A stretch of 64,000 nt of DNA from Sphingomonas sp. (GTDB taxonomy: Bacteria > Pseudomonadota > Alphaproteobacteria > Sphingomonadales > Sphingomonadaceae): the NCBI RefSeq assembly GCF_030145815.1, contig NZ_JAIXHL010000017.1:45962-109961 (forward strand). The letters are read 5' to 3'. Shown in pieces: positions 9,701 through 16,629 of this stretch. The position numbers and the translations under genes were made by a program. Below the pieces are notes generated by a model that was given only the letters and a program-made list of their open reading frames with translations, had not been told where the DNA came from and did no database searches. Within the stretch, counting starts at the first letter, position 1; every line of letters starts with the position of its first letter.

Positions 9701-10042
9701 GCCGCCCAGGCCGCGCACGGTGATCGAGCGCCCCTCGCCATTGTCGCGGTCGATCGAGATGCCGGGCAGACGCTGGATTGATTCGGCGATGTTCGCATCG
9801 GGAAAGTCGGCAATGTCCTCCGCCGTGATCGAATCGACGATCTGGTCGGCCTTGCGCTTGTCGCTCAGCGCGTTGGCGAGGCTGGCGCGGAAACCGGTAA
9901 CAACGACCTCTTCGCTCTCGGCGTCCGACTGGCCCTCCGCCGGCGTCTGCTGCGCCCAGGCCGGACCTGCGGCAACGAGCGATAGCGCCAGCGCGAGCCC
10001 CGAGCTCGAGCGGCGTGCAAAATGAAGCTGACGAATGGCCAT
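6794..10042 (-). CDS. TonB-dependent receptor (Xanthomonas/Caulobacter carbohydrate type)
   Basis: 1,082-residue outer-membrane receptor. It has a signal peptide (cleavage after AGPAWAQ), then the sequence SEEVVVTGFRASLANALSDK, a plug domain with FPDANIAESIQRLPG and ITVRGLGGDFQSVFLNG, and a long beta-barrel ending in an aromatic residue (VTFGVRANF). Plug wording and length match the class used for plant-carbohydrate uptake in sphingomonads, Xanthomonas and Caulobacter. The ATG at 10042 is chosen because GAGAGGGG lies just upstream and the signal peptide begins there; an in-frame ATG at 10126 adds only non-signal residues. It heads the leftward pectate lyase operon, so oligogalacturonides are the likely cargo. 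Divergent from a second receptor of the same class. Confidence 0.95.
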   Translation of the reverse strand: MAIRQLHFARRSSSGLALALSLVAAGPAWAQQTPAEGQSDAESEEVVVTGFRASLANALSDKRKADQIVDSITAEDIADFPDANIAESIQRLPGISIDRDNGEGRSITVRGLGGDFQSVFLNGADAQNISGGNQSDAGANRSRGFDFNTFASELFSGVKITKSVTAANEEGSLGAIIDLITGRPLAYKGDRIAIGAEGEYRENGDTWNPRLTALFSKKLTDNFGILGTVAFQDQRQQIDSYRRNPGQFEFAYRNSQHAGVSPNVFGFARPTGTGTGPTFGSDPAAYALVTPETIIPALPSIGRQDLQYDRLGVTFTAQWQPTSRTEVIGDFVYSRYRQDSNSQGITTIGLNRNGTNTRVAQNTLRALNTTNGLADRRALYARCDASASLDCGQALYGNTLVAGTRASYNPFNLDPFDYYNSTVSPGYIPNANSIAFYDELLGRPGTQIRAANVNAAGQADYLVLDNVDWRSFADAQFGQTDFKQATLNVNHEFSDNFRVAITGGWSKSEFNAEGMLVEFNAIDRDGYVFDERNGGNMPIFNPGFNVADPTQWTLVKGLSTIRYFTNEVNNEFRVGRANFELDLSEQFTLRFGGTYKTFDFDSLGGRRNSGIEAINPTLVEAGLQITQLGQLVGFGQGLNVPAGTPTSFYAPNLDAFRNYFSIDCNCINKWGDYRAQADGRERNAVRERDMAGFVQMDFDVDVMDRRLRGNVGVRVANTRVDGTGSVGGAANGALGTIVTARNEYTDVLPAGNLTYEVSDNFQVRFAAAKTMSRPQLSALTPGTTSFPTGLTVGGAAPSITVGNPYLNPFRSTNLDLSFEYYWGTNGFVGLALFQKDISSFPQQVAGEFALQDVYEQAIIDQILTNVTSTTLAQYIRDGGVFAVRQFNDAPGGKIQGLELNVQSNFFFLPGFLQRFGVTANYTYIKSELNYLTGTALSTTQGQTGSTAVNNFATAPFLNTSPHAFNATLYYEHGPLKARVSGAYRKEYVNRFPLSSGTCAVGTTTNGGGVCNSPVVADFGYNEDTFNLDFAMSYKLTKAISLSVEGRNLTNTTQYRTMYQANPVSSVYASTGRIVTFGVRANF

Positions 10043-10092
10043 GGAATCCCCTCTCTGATGTCGCGTCGCAGACCTGTTGCCGGTCCATCGAA

Positions 10093-10106
10093 TGACACCG
10101 GTATCA
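10093..10106. promoter_or_regulatory. LacI-type operator candidate, site 1
   Basis: TGACACCGGTATCA is a 14-base palindrome with one mismatched pair and the central CG dyad of LacI-family operators (pattern TGnnAnCGnTnnCA, which it fits exactly). It lies 51 bp upstream of the leftward receptor start. Confidence 0.6.
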
Positions 10107-10260
10107 GGCAGTGGGGCGCTTTTCAATCGTCAAACACGGCCCGTAACGATGTGGCGCTCCGCAGTGGTGCGCATTTGGCAGCCAGGCGGGCAGGCCGACG
10201 CCACCGCACTACCGAACTTGTCCGGGTTGACAGCCGCAGCGGAATGGCAGAGAAACGCAA

Positions 10261-10274
10261 TGACACCGGTTTCT
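10261..10274. promoter_or_regulatory. LacI-type operator candidate, site 2
   Basis: TGACACCGGTTTCT repeats the first ten bases of site 1 exactly and keeps a partial right half. It sits near the middle of the divergent region. Confidence 0.5.
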
Positions 10275-10407
10275 CTATCGCGAAACCAGTGTTCGACCGT
10301 GAGAACACGGCGAATTTGGAGAGGATCTGCTCGAACCGACGCTGCACGCGACCCGGCATCCCCTCCGCACCGACATCCGGCTTTTGGCGAGTCGCCAGGC
10401 CATTTGC

Positions 10408-10436
10408 AGCTACCGGTGTCATCGACACCGTTTGAG
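10408..10436. promoter_or_regulatory. LacI-type operator candidates, sites 3 and 4
   Basis: At 10412-10421 ACCGGTGTCA is the right half of the same palindrome (full site 10408-10421 has a weak left arm). One base later, at 10423-10430, CGACACCG repeats the left half. These overlap the leader just before the rightward receptor's ribosome site, a position suited to repression. Confidence 0.5.
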
Positions 10437-10448
10437 AGGGGAATATCA

Positions 10449-13268
10449 ATGCGGTTCACTGTTCGCCGTGGCGGCGCACGCCTGCTGGCAGCCACTTCCG
10501 CCCTTGTTATCGCTACCGCCGCCCAGGCGCAGGACGCGCCGGCCGAGCCCGCTGCTGGCGAGGATGAGGAAATCGTCGTCACCGGCTTCCGCGCATCGCT
10601 CGACGCCGCGCTCAACGTGAAGCGCGACTCGGTCGCCGCGGTCGATGCGATCGTCGCCGAGGATATCGCCAAATTCCCCGACCAGAACCTTGCCGAATCG
10701 CTCCAGCGCATTCCCGGCATCGCGATCCAGCGCGACGGCGGCGAAGGGCGCGCGATCACCGTGCGCGGCCTGGGTTCGCAGTTCACCCGCGTCCGCGTCA
10801 ACGGGCTTGAGACGATCACCACCAGCAATGACGGCGCCGCATCGAACCGCGACCGCGCGTTCGACTTCAACGTGTTCGCGTCGGAACTGTTCAGCTCGAT
10901 CGTGGTGCACAAGACTGCGTCCGCCGACCTCGACGAAGGTTCGCTCGGTGCGGTCGTCGACCTCAACACCGGCAATCCGCTCAAGGGCAAGGAAGGCTTC
11001 ACCTTCGCCGCATCGGCCCAGGGCAGCTATAACGATCTGTCCGACACCTGGGGCCCGCGCGTCGCCGGCCTGATCGGGTGGAAGTCGCCCGACGGCACGC
11101 TCGGCGCATCGGTCTCCGCCGCCTATCAGAAGACCACGACCAAGGAGATCGGCAACAACACCGTTCGCTGGGCGCAGGCGCGCTTCGATTCGGTCAACGG
11201 CACCAACTGCTTCACCACCGCGAACAGCGGCGGCACCTATGTGCCCAGCGCTGCGTGCGATCAGGCCGCGCTGTCGTTCCACCCGCGCATTCCGCGCTAC
11301 GGCGAAATCACCCATGATCGCGAGCGTCTGGGCCTGACCGGCAGCATCCAGTGGTCGCCGAGCGATGCGACCAAGGTTTCGATCGACGCGCTCTATTCCA
11401 ACTTCAAGGCCGACCGCCGCGAGAAATGGGGCGAAGTGCTGCTGCGTTCGAACGAGCGCTCGATCAACGTCGTCAATCCGGTCTATGACAGCAGCAACAA
11501 CATGATTGCTGCCACGCTCAACGACGCTTGGGTGCGGACCGAGCATTTCCTGAAGCAGAGCGAGACCGAATTCTACCAGATCGGCGCGACCTGGGATCAG
11601 GACGTCACCGACAATTTCCGTTTCACCCTCATCGGCGGCTATTCGCGCTCGAACGCCGATGTGCCGGTCGAAACCACCATCGTGTTCGATGATCGCGATG
11701 CCCAGGGCTATAGCTACGACTATCGCAACATGCATGCACCGACGCTGACCTTCGGCACCAGCGTCACGACGCCGGGCAACTTCCAGCTCGCGGAAATCCG
11801 CGACCGTCCGTCCAACGTGCTCAACCAGTTCCGCAATGCGCAGCTGCGCACCGAATGGGACGTGACCGACAATTTCACGGTCAAGGCCGGCGCGGTATGG
11901 CGGCGCTACAACTACGACATCGTGGCGTTTACCCGTGACACGGCGGTGTGCGGCAATGGCGGCGTCGATCGCGTGCTAGGCACCCTGACCTGTTCGCCGA
12001 CCAGCCTGTTCGGTCCGACCGCCGTCTATGGCTTCCCGGTCACTGCGGCGCTGTCGGAGCTGTTCACGCTGACCGGCTCCAATGCGCCGTCGGGCACGAC
12101 CACCAGCTGGCTGATCCCCAACCTCGAAGCCGCCACGGCCTATACCAACCTTTATGGCCGGACGGCGAACCTCGACGGCGGCAATAATCGCGGCGTCGTT
12201 GAGGAAACGACCGGTGGCTATCTCCAGTTCGATGCCAAGGGCGCGATGTTCGGGCTCGATTATGCGCTCAACGCAGGCATCCGCTATGTCCGCACCGACC
12301 AGTCGTCCTACGGCATCAACAGCGGCGTCGTGGTGACGGTCGAGCGCGACTATGAGGACTGGCTGCCCTCGTTCAACCTTGCCCTCTATCCGTCGAACGA
12401 CATCATCATCCGCGGCGCCATCGCCAAGGTGATGACGCGTCCCTCGCTCGGCAATTTGACGCCGGGCGGTTCGGCCGATGGCTTCAACTATCGCGTCACC
12501 AGCGGCAACCCGTTCCTGCTGCCGTTCCGTGCGACCAATTTCGACCTGGCGTTCGAATGGTATTTCGCGCCCCAGTCGATCTTCTCGGTCGCGCTGTTCA
12601 AGAAGGATGTCGCGAGCTTCCCGGTCGCGATCACGCGCACCGGCACCTTCACCGAGACCGGCCTGTCGCCGTCGGTGCTCGTGCCGTCCTCGCCCGCAGC
12701 GCTCAACCCGATCCAGCAGTCGCAGCCGATCTGGACGATCGCGACCACCGGCAACGGCACCGGCGCATCGCTGGAAGGCGTCGAAATCGCGCTGCAGGCA
12801 CCGTTCAAGTTCCTGCCCGGCTTCCTGTCGAACTTCGGCGGCATCGTGAACGCCACCTTCGTCGACAGCTCGGCCACCTATACCCAGCAGGGTCCGGCAA
12901 CGACGCCGGGCGGATCGCTGCCGTCGGTTTCGGTCGAGAACACGCTCTATGGTCTGTCGAAGAAGCAGTACAACGCGACGCTCTACTATGAGGACAGCAA
13001 GTTCAGCGCGCGCGCGTCGGTCAGCTATCGTGACGGCTTCACCGATGCAGGTTCGGGCACCGGCAACGTGTTCGAAGGCTATGAAGCGATCACCAATGTC
13101 GATGCATCGGTGCGCTACAAAGTGACCGACTATCTCGAACTCTCGGTCGAGGGAACCAACCTCACCGACGCCTATCGCGAGCGCTGGACCGACATCAGCG
13201 CGCGTCGCAACTATGAAAACAACCACTTTGGCCGCACGATCCTCGTGGGCGCGCGGATCAAGATGTGA
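10449..13268 (+). CDS. TonB-dependent receptor (Xanthomonas/Caulobacter carbohydrate type)
   Basis: 939-residue outer-membrane receptor. It has a signal peptide (MRFTVRRGGARLLAAT...TAAQAQ), then EDEEIVVTGFRASLDAALNV, a plug with FPDQNLAESLQRIPG and ITVRGLGSQFTRVRVNGL, and a beta-barrel ending in GARIKM. The final residue is Met rather than the usual Phe. The ATG at 10449 follows GAGAGGGG and begins the signal peptide. It is a paralogue of the divergent receptor and heads the rightward arm with an esterase and a GH43 enzyme, so it probably imports a related, perhaps arabinose- or xylose-decorated and acetylated, oligosaccharide. Confidence 0.95.
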   Translation: MRFTVRRGGARLLAATSALVIATAAQAQDAPAEPAAGEDEEIVVTGFRASLDAALNVKRDSVAAVDAIVAEDIAKFPDQNLAESLQRIPGIAIQRDGGEGRAITVRGLGSQFTRVRVNGLETITTSNDGAASNRDRAFDFNVFASELFSSIVVHKTASADLDEGSLGAVVDLNTGNPLKGKEGFTFAASAQGSYNDLSDTWGPRVAGLIGWKSPDGTLGASVSAAYQKTTTKEIGNNTVRWAQARFDSVNGTNCFTTANSGGTYVPSAACDQAALSFHPRIPRYGEITHDRERLGLTGSIQWSPSDATKVSIDALYSNFKADRREKWGEVLLRSNERSINVVNPVYDSSNNMIAATLNDAWVRTEHFLKQSETEFYQIGATWDQDVTDNFRFTLIGGYSRSNADVPVETTIVFDDRDAQGYSYDYRNMHAPTLTFGTSVTTPGNFQLAEIRDRPSNVLNQFRNAQLRTEWDVTDNFTVKAGAVWRRYNYDIVAFTRDTAVCGNGGVDRVLGTLTCSPTSLFGPTAVYGFPVTAALSELFTLTGSNAPSGTTTSWLIPNLEAATAYTNLYGRTANLDGGNNRGVVEETTGGYLQFDAKGAMFGLDYALNAGIRYVRTDQSSYGINSGVVVTVERDYEDWLPSFNLALYPSNDIIIRGAIAKVMTRPSLGNLTPGGSADGFNYRVTSGNPFLLPFRATNFDLAFEWYFAPQSIFSVALFKKDVASFPVAITRTGTFTETGLSPSVLVPSSPAALNPIQQSQPIWTIATTGNGTGASLEGVEIALQAPFKFLPGFLSNFGGIVNATFVDSSATYTQQGPATTPGGSLPSVSVENTLYGLSKKQYNATLYYEDSKFSARASVSYRDGFTDAGSGTGNVFEGYEAITNVDASVRYKVTDYLELSVEGTNLTDAYRERWTDISARRNYENNHFGRTILVGARIKM

Positions 13269-13282
13269 CCGAGAGAGGGGGC

Positions 13283-14317
13283 ATGGCGGATCGGAACGGG
13301 GTTCCCCTTCGACCCGACCGCCGTGCATTTCTCGTAACCGCCGGAGCGGGGGCGGCGCTGCTGGCGTCCGCCACCGCTCATGGCCAGACTGCACCGCCGG
13401 CCACCGGAACGCCGGGGCCGGCGGGGCTTCCCGACCCGACCGAGACGATCGACCTGTGGCCCAAGGGTGCGCCGGGCCTGCCCGCCACACCCCCGGTCGA
13501 GACGGTCACCGAACGCAGCACCGACCGCGACCTCACCGACCGCGCAGTGCTCGGCATCACCCGTCCGCGCATGGTCGTGTTCCGCCCGCACCGCCCCAAT
13601 GGCGCGGCGGTGCTGATCACCCCCGGCGGCGGCTATCGCCACATCGTCGTCGATAAAGAGGGGTATGAGCTGGGCCGCTGGCTGTCGGCGCGCGGCTTTA
13701 CCGTCTTCGTCCTCTTCTACCGCCTACCCGGCGAAGGCTGGGCCGCCGGGCCGAACGTGCCGCTCGCCGATGCCCAGCGCGCAATGCGCCTGATCCGCCA
13801 CCGCGCGCGCGACTATGGCATCGATCCGCAGCGCGTCGCCGCGATGGGCTTTTCCGCCGGGGGACATCTCTGCGCCGACCTGCTCACCCGCTTCGACGCG
13901 CGCGTCTACGACCCCGTCGACGCCGCCGACCGCCACAGCGCCCGGCCCGACGCGGCCGCGCCAATCTACCCCGTCGTCACCATGACCGCGCCGCACGCCC
14001 ATGCCGGATCGCGCAACTTGCTGATCGGCGCGCATGCCGACGCGACGCTGGAGGCAGCGCATTCGCCCGAGCGCAACGTCCCCGCCAACGCTCCGCCGGT
14101 GTTCCTGCTCCATGCCGAGGACGACAACGTCGTGCCAGTGGAGAACGCGCTGCTGCTCCGCGCCGCACTGCGCGCGAAGGGCATTCCGGTGGAAACCCAT
14201 CTCTTCGCCCATGGCGGCCATGGCGGCCATGGCTTTGGCCTGCGCAAAACCCTGGGCAAGCCAGTTGCAGCATGGCCGGACTTGTTCCTGGCCTGGGCAA
14301 CCGGCATCCTAGTCTGA
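13283..14317 (+). CDS. Tat-exported alpha/beta-hydrolase, probable carbohydrate (acetyl) esterase
   Basis: 344 residues. A twin-arginine signal (RPDRRAFLVTAGAGAALLAS) leads into an acetyl-esterase-like alpha/beta-hydrolase. The nucleophile is Ser191 in GFSAGG, the acid Asp280 or Asp281 in HAEDDNVVP, and the base His316 in GGHGGHGFG. ITPGGGYRHIV provides the oxyanion-hole region. The ATG at 13283 is chosen for its AGAGAGG ribosome site; a GTG at 13265 overlapping the receptor stop by 4 bp is an alternative. It follows the receptor directly and precedes the GH43 gene, so removal of acetyl or similar esters from pectin or xylan fragments is likely. Substrate is inferred from context. Confidence 0.85.
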   Translation: MADRNGVPLRPDRRAFLVTAGAGAALLASATAHGQTAPPATGTPGPAGLPDPTETIDLWPKGAPGLPATPPVETVTERSTDRDLTDRAVLGITRPRMVVFRPHRPNGAAVLITPGGGYRHIVVDKEGYELGRWLSARGFTVFVLFYRLPGEGWAAGPNVPLADAQRAMRLIRHRARDYGIDPQRVAAMGFSAGGHLCADLLTRFDARVYDPVDAADRHSARPDAAAPIYPVVTMTAPHAHAGSRNLLIGAHADATLEAAHSPERNVPANAPPVFLLHAEDDNVVPVENALLLRAALRAKGIPVETHLFAHGGHGGHGFGLRKTLGKPVAAWPDLFLAWATGILV

Positions 14318-14334
14318 ACAATAGGGAAAGTACG

Positions 14335-15930
14335 ATGCGTATGAACCGCCGCGACCTGATCGGTGCTGCTACGATGGGTAGCGCTATCACGCTGACCCCG
14401 GCGGCTACAGCGGGAAAGCAACGCCAGCCCCCAGCCCCCGACTGGAAGCGCGGCTTCGACAATCAGCGCATCCCCGACCTTGGCGATGGCCGATTCCTCA
14501 ACCCGCTGATGGCGGGCGACCATCCCGATCCGACGATCCTCAAGGATGGGAAGGACTATTACATGACCTTCTCGACCTTCGACTCCTATCCGGGGCTGGT
14601 CATCTGGCACTCGCGCGACCTGATCAACTGGCAGCCGGTCGGCGCGGCGCTGACCAAGAATATCGGGTCGGTATGGGCGCCGGAGCTGTGCAAGCACAAC
14701 GGCCGCTATTTCCTCTACATCCCGACCAAGGGCCCGAACACCAGCTGGGTGATCTGGGCCGACAAGATCGAGGGGCCGTGGAGCGAGCCGATCGACCTCA
14801 AGCTGCCCAACCATATCGACCCGGGCCATGCGGTGGGCGAGGATGGCTCGCGCTGGCTGTTCCTGTCGGGCGGCGACCGCGTGCGCCTGTCCGACGACGG
14901 CCTCAGCCGCATCGGCGAGCCCGAGCATGTCTATGACCCCTGGCGCTATCCCAAGGACTGGATCGTCGAGGGCTTTGCGCCCGAGGGGCCGAAGATCACC
15001 CGTCATAATGGCTGGTTCTACATGATCACCGCGGTCGGCGGGACAGCGGGGCCGCCGACGGGGCATATGGTGATCGCCGCACGCTCGAAATCGATCCATG
15101 GGCCGTGGGAGAATTGCCCGCACAACCCGCTGGTCCGCACCACATCCCTGCAGGAAAAATGGTGGTCGCGCGGCCATGCGACGTTGGTCGAGGGGCCGGG
15201 CGGCGACTGGTGGAGCGTCTATCACGGCTTCGAGAATGGCTATTGGACGCTCGGGCGACAGGCGCTGCTCGATCCGATCGAATGGACCGACGACGGCTGG
15301 TTCCGCATGAAGGGCGGCGACCTGTCACAGCCGATCGCCAAGCCCAAGGGCGGCACCAAGAGCGGCCCTCACGGCATGAAGCTGTCGGACGATTTTGTGA
15401 CGCTGGATATCGGGGCGAAGTGGAATTTCTTCCGCCCCGCCCCCGATGAACGGTCGCGCGCACGGGTTGCGAACAACATTCTCCATCTTGACGCGCGCGG
15501 CACCGCGCCGTCCAGCTCATCGCCGCTGCTGCTGATCGCGGGCGACCCCGCCTATCGCTTCGAATGCGATATCGAGATCGCACCGGGCGGCACCGCCGGG
15601 CTGATCCTGTTCTACGACGACAAGCTCTATTGCGGCCTCGGCTTCGACGAGAAGCGCTTTGTCACGCACCAGTACGGCATCGAGCGCGGCCGCCCCGCCA
15701 ATCCACATGGGCGCAAGATGCGCATGCGCGTGACCAACGACCGCCACATCGTCACCTATGACACCAGCACCGATGGCGGACAGACTTGGCACCGGTTCGA
15801 CCGCGGCATGGAGGTGTCGGGATACCACCATAATGTCCGCGGCGGCTTCCTGATGCTCCGCCCCGGCCTCTATTCGGCCGGTGCAGGCACCGCGAAGTTC
15901 GCCAATTTCCGGTTCGAGGCGCTAGGTTGA
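14335..15930 (+). CDS. GH43-type glycoside hydrolase (xylosidase/arabinosidase-like), Tat-exported
   Basis: 531 residues. A Tat signal (MNRRDLIGAATMGSAITL) precedes a five-bladed propeller of GH43. The catalytic-base motif GDHPDPTI (Asp65) is followed by the typical YYMTFSTF and WHSRDLINW. The general acid is likely the Glu in WIVEGFAPEGPKI. After about residue 345 comes a separate beta-sandwich (SDDFVTLDIGAKWNFFRP..., then DPAYRFECDIEIAPGGTAGLILFYDD), as in many two-domain GH43 xylosidases or arabinosidases. The ATG at 14335 has AGGGAAAG seven bases upstream. Last gene of the rightward polysaccharide arm; 48 bp beyond it the convergent response-regulator gene ends. Confidence 0.9.
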   Translation: MRMNRRDLIGAATMGSAITLTPAATAGKQRQPPAPDWKRGFDNQRIPDLGDGRFLNPLMAGDHPDPTILKDGKDYYMTFSTFDSYPGLVIWHSRDLINWQPVGAALTKNIGSVWAPELCKHNGRYFLYIPTKGPNTSWVIWADKIEGPWSEPIDLKLPNHIDPGHAVGEDGSRWLFLSGGDRVRLSDDGLSRIGEPEHVYDPWRYPKDWIVEGFAPEGPKITRHNGWFYMITAVGGTAGPPTGHMVIAARSKSIHGPWENCPHNPLVRTTSLQEKWWSRGHATLVEGPGGDWWSVYHGFENGYWTLGRQALLDPIEWTDDGWFRMKGGDLSQPIAKPKGGTKSGPHGMKLSDDFVTLDIGAKWNFFRPAPDERSRARVANNILHLDARGTAPSSSSPLLLIAGDPAYRFECDIEIAPGGTAGLILFYDDKLYCGLGFDEKRFVTHQYGIERGRPANPHGRKMRMRVTNDRHIVTYDTSTDGGQTWHRFDRGMEVSGYHHNVRGGFLMLRPGLYSAGAGTAKFANFRFEALG

Positions 15931-15978
15931 CGCTGTGTCGGCTTCGCTGACGCGGTGCCGCAGGAACTGAGAACGCCG

Positions 15979-16629
15979 CTATTCGTCCACGATTGGTCCG
16001 CTCGGCTTGATCTCCGCCTCGATCGCCATCCGCACGACCTCGGCCAGCGTGCGCACGCCGAGCTTGACCATCAGGTTCGCGCGATAGCTCTCGACCGTGC
16101 GGAACGACAGGTCGAGCCGCCGCGCGGTCATCTTGGCGGACTGGCCCATCATCATGCCGTAAACGACCTCAAGCTCGCGCGGAGTCAGCGGCGCGAACCG
16201 CTCGCGCGCGGCGGCCAGCTTTTCACGGCTCGCGGCAACGGTCATCCGGCGCACCTGCGCGATCGCGATACACTCCTTCAGCGTGTCGAGCTGAACCGGC
16301 TTTTCGACGAAATCGACCACCCCCGTGCGCAGCGCGGCAACCGCCGTCGCGATGCTGCCGGTGCCGGTCAGCATGACCACGACATGGCGGCTGTTGCGAT
16401 CGACCAGCGCGGTGTGGACCTGCATCCCGTTCATCCCCGGCATGGTCAGATCGAGCACGACGCAGCCCGGCGGCAGATCGGCCTGCGCCGCCAGGAACGC
16501 CTCGCCGCTGGCAAAGCCCTGTACCGCATAGCCGGCTTCCGCCAGCGCGTCGGCGAGTTCGTCACGCAGGGCGGTATCGTCATCGACCAGATAGACGGGG
16601 TCGACGGGGCTGGCTGCGGGGTCGGTCAT
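15979..16629 (-). CDS. FixJ/NarL-type response regulator
   Basis: 216 residues. The receiver domain (about 10-125) has the acidic pair in VYLVDDD, phosphoacceptor Asp60 in CVVLDLTMPG, Thr88 and Lys110 in FVEKP. A LuxR-type helix-turn-helix follows (about 145-205: LTPRELEVVYGMMMG...RTVESYRANLMVKLG). The ATG at 16629 is chosen because GGAGG lies six bases upstream; a GTG four codons earlier has none. It overlaps the kinase gene by 4 bp and is its cognate partner. Its target is unknown; the adjacent GH43 gene is convergent and the PhoX gene is divergent from the kinase, so either side could be regulated. Confidence 0.95.
   Translation of the reverse strand: MTDPAASPVDPVYLVDDDTALRDELADALAEAGYAVQGFASGEAFLAAQADLPPGCVVLDLTMPGMNGMQVHTALVDRNSRHVVVMLTGTGSIATAVAALRTGVVDFVEKPVQLDTLKECIAIAQVRRMTVAASREKLAAARERFAPLTPRELEVVYGMMMGQSAKMTARRLDLSFRTVESYRANLMVKLGVRTLAEVVRMAIEAEIKPSGPIVDE

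Larger units (their letters stand above)
10043..10448. promoter_or_regulatory. 406-bp divergent control region of two TonB receptor genes
   Basis: No gene is supported here. The region carries several copies of a TGACACCGGT-type palindrome listed separately, and both flanking genes have the same leader purine run (GAGAGGGG) just before their start codons. The frames of both receptors are open through much of this region, but without signal peptides or codon continuity, so it is read as non-coding control DNA. Confidence 0.75.

Noticed and set aside
6668..9781. 1,037-codon open frame antisense to the TonB receptor gene
   Set aside because: It mirrors the receptor in the opposite strand, has Arg/Asp/Ile-rich low-complexity composition, no ribosome site and no family motif. 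Such shadows are expected in high-GC DNA.
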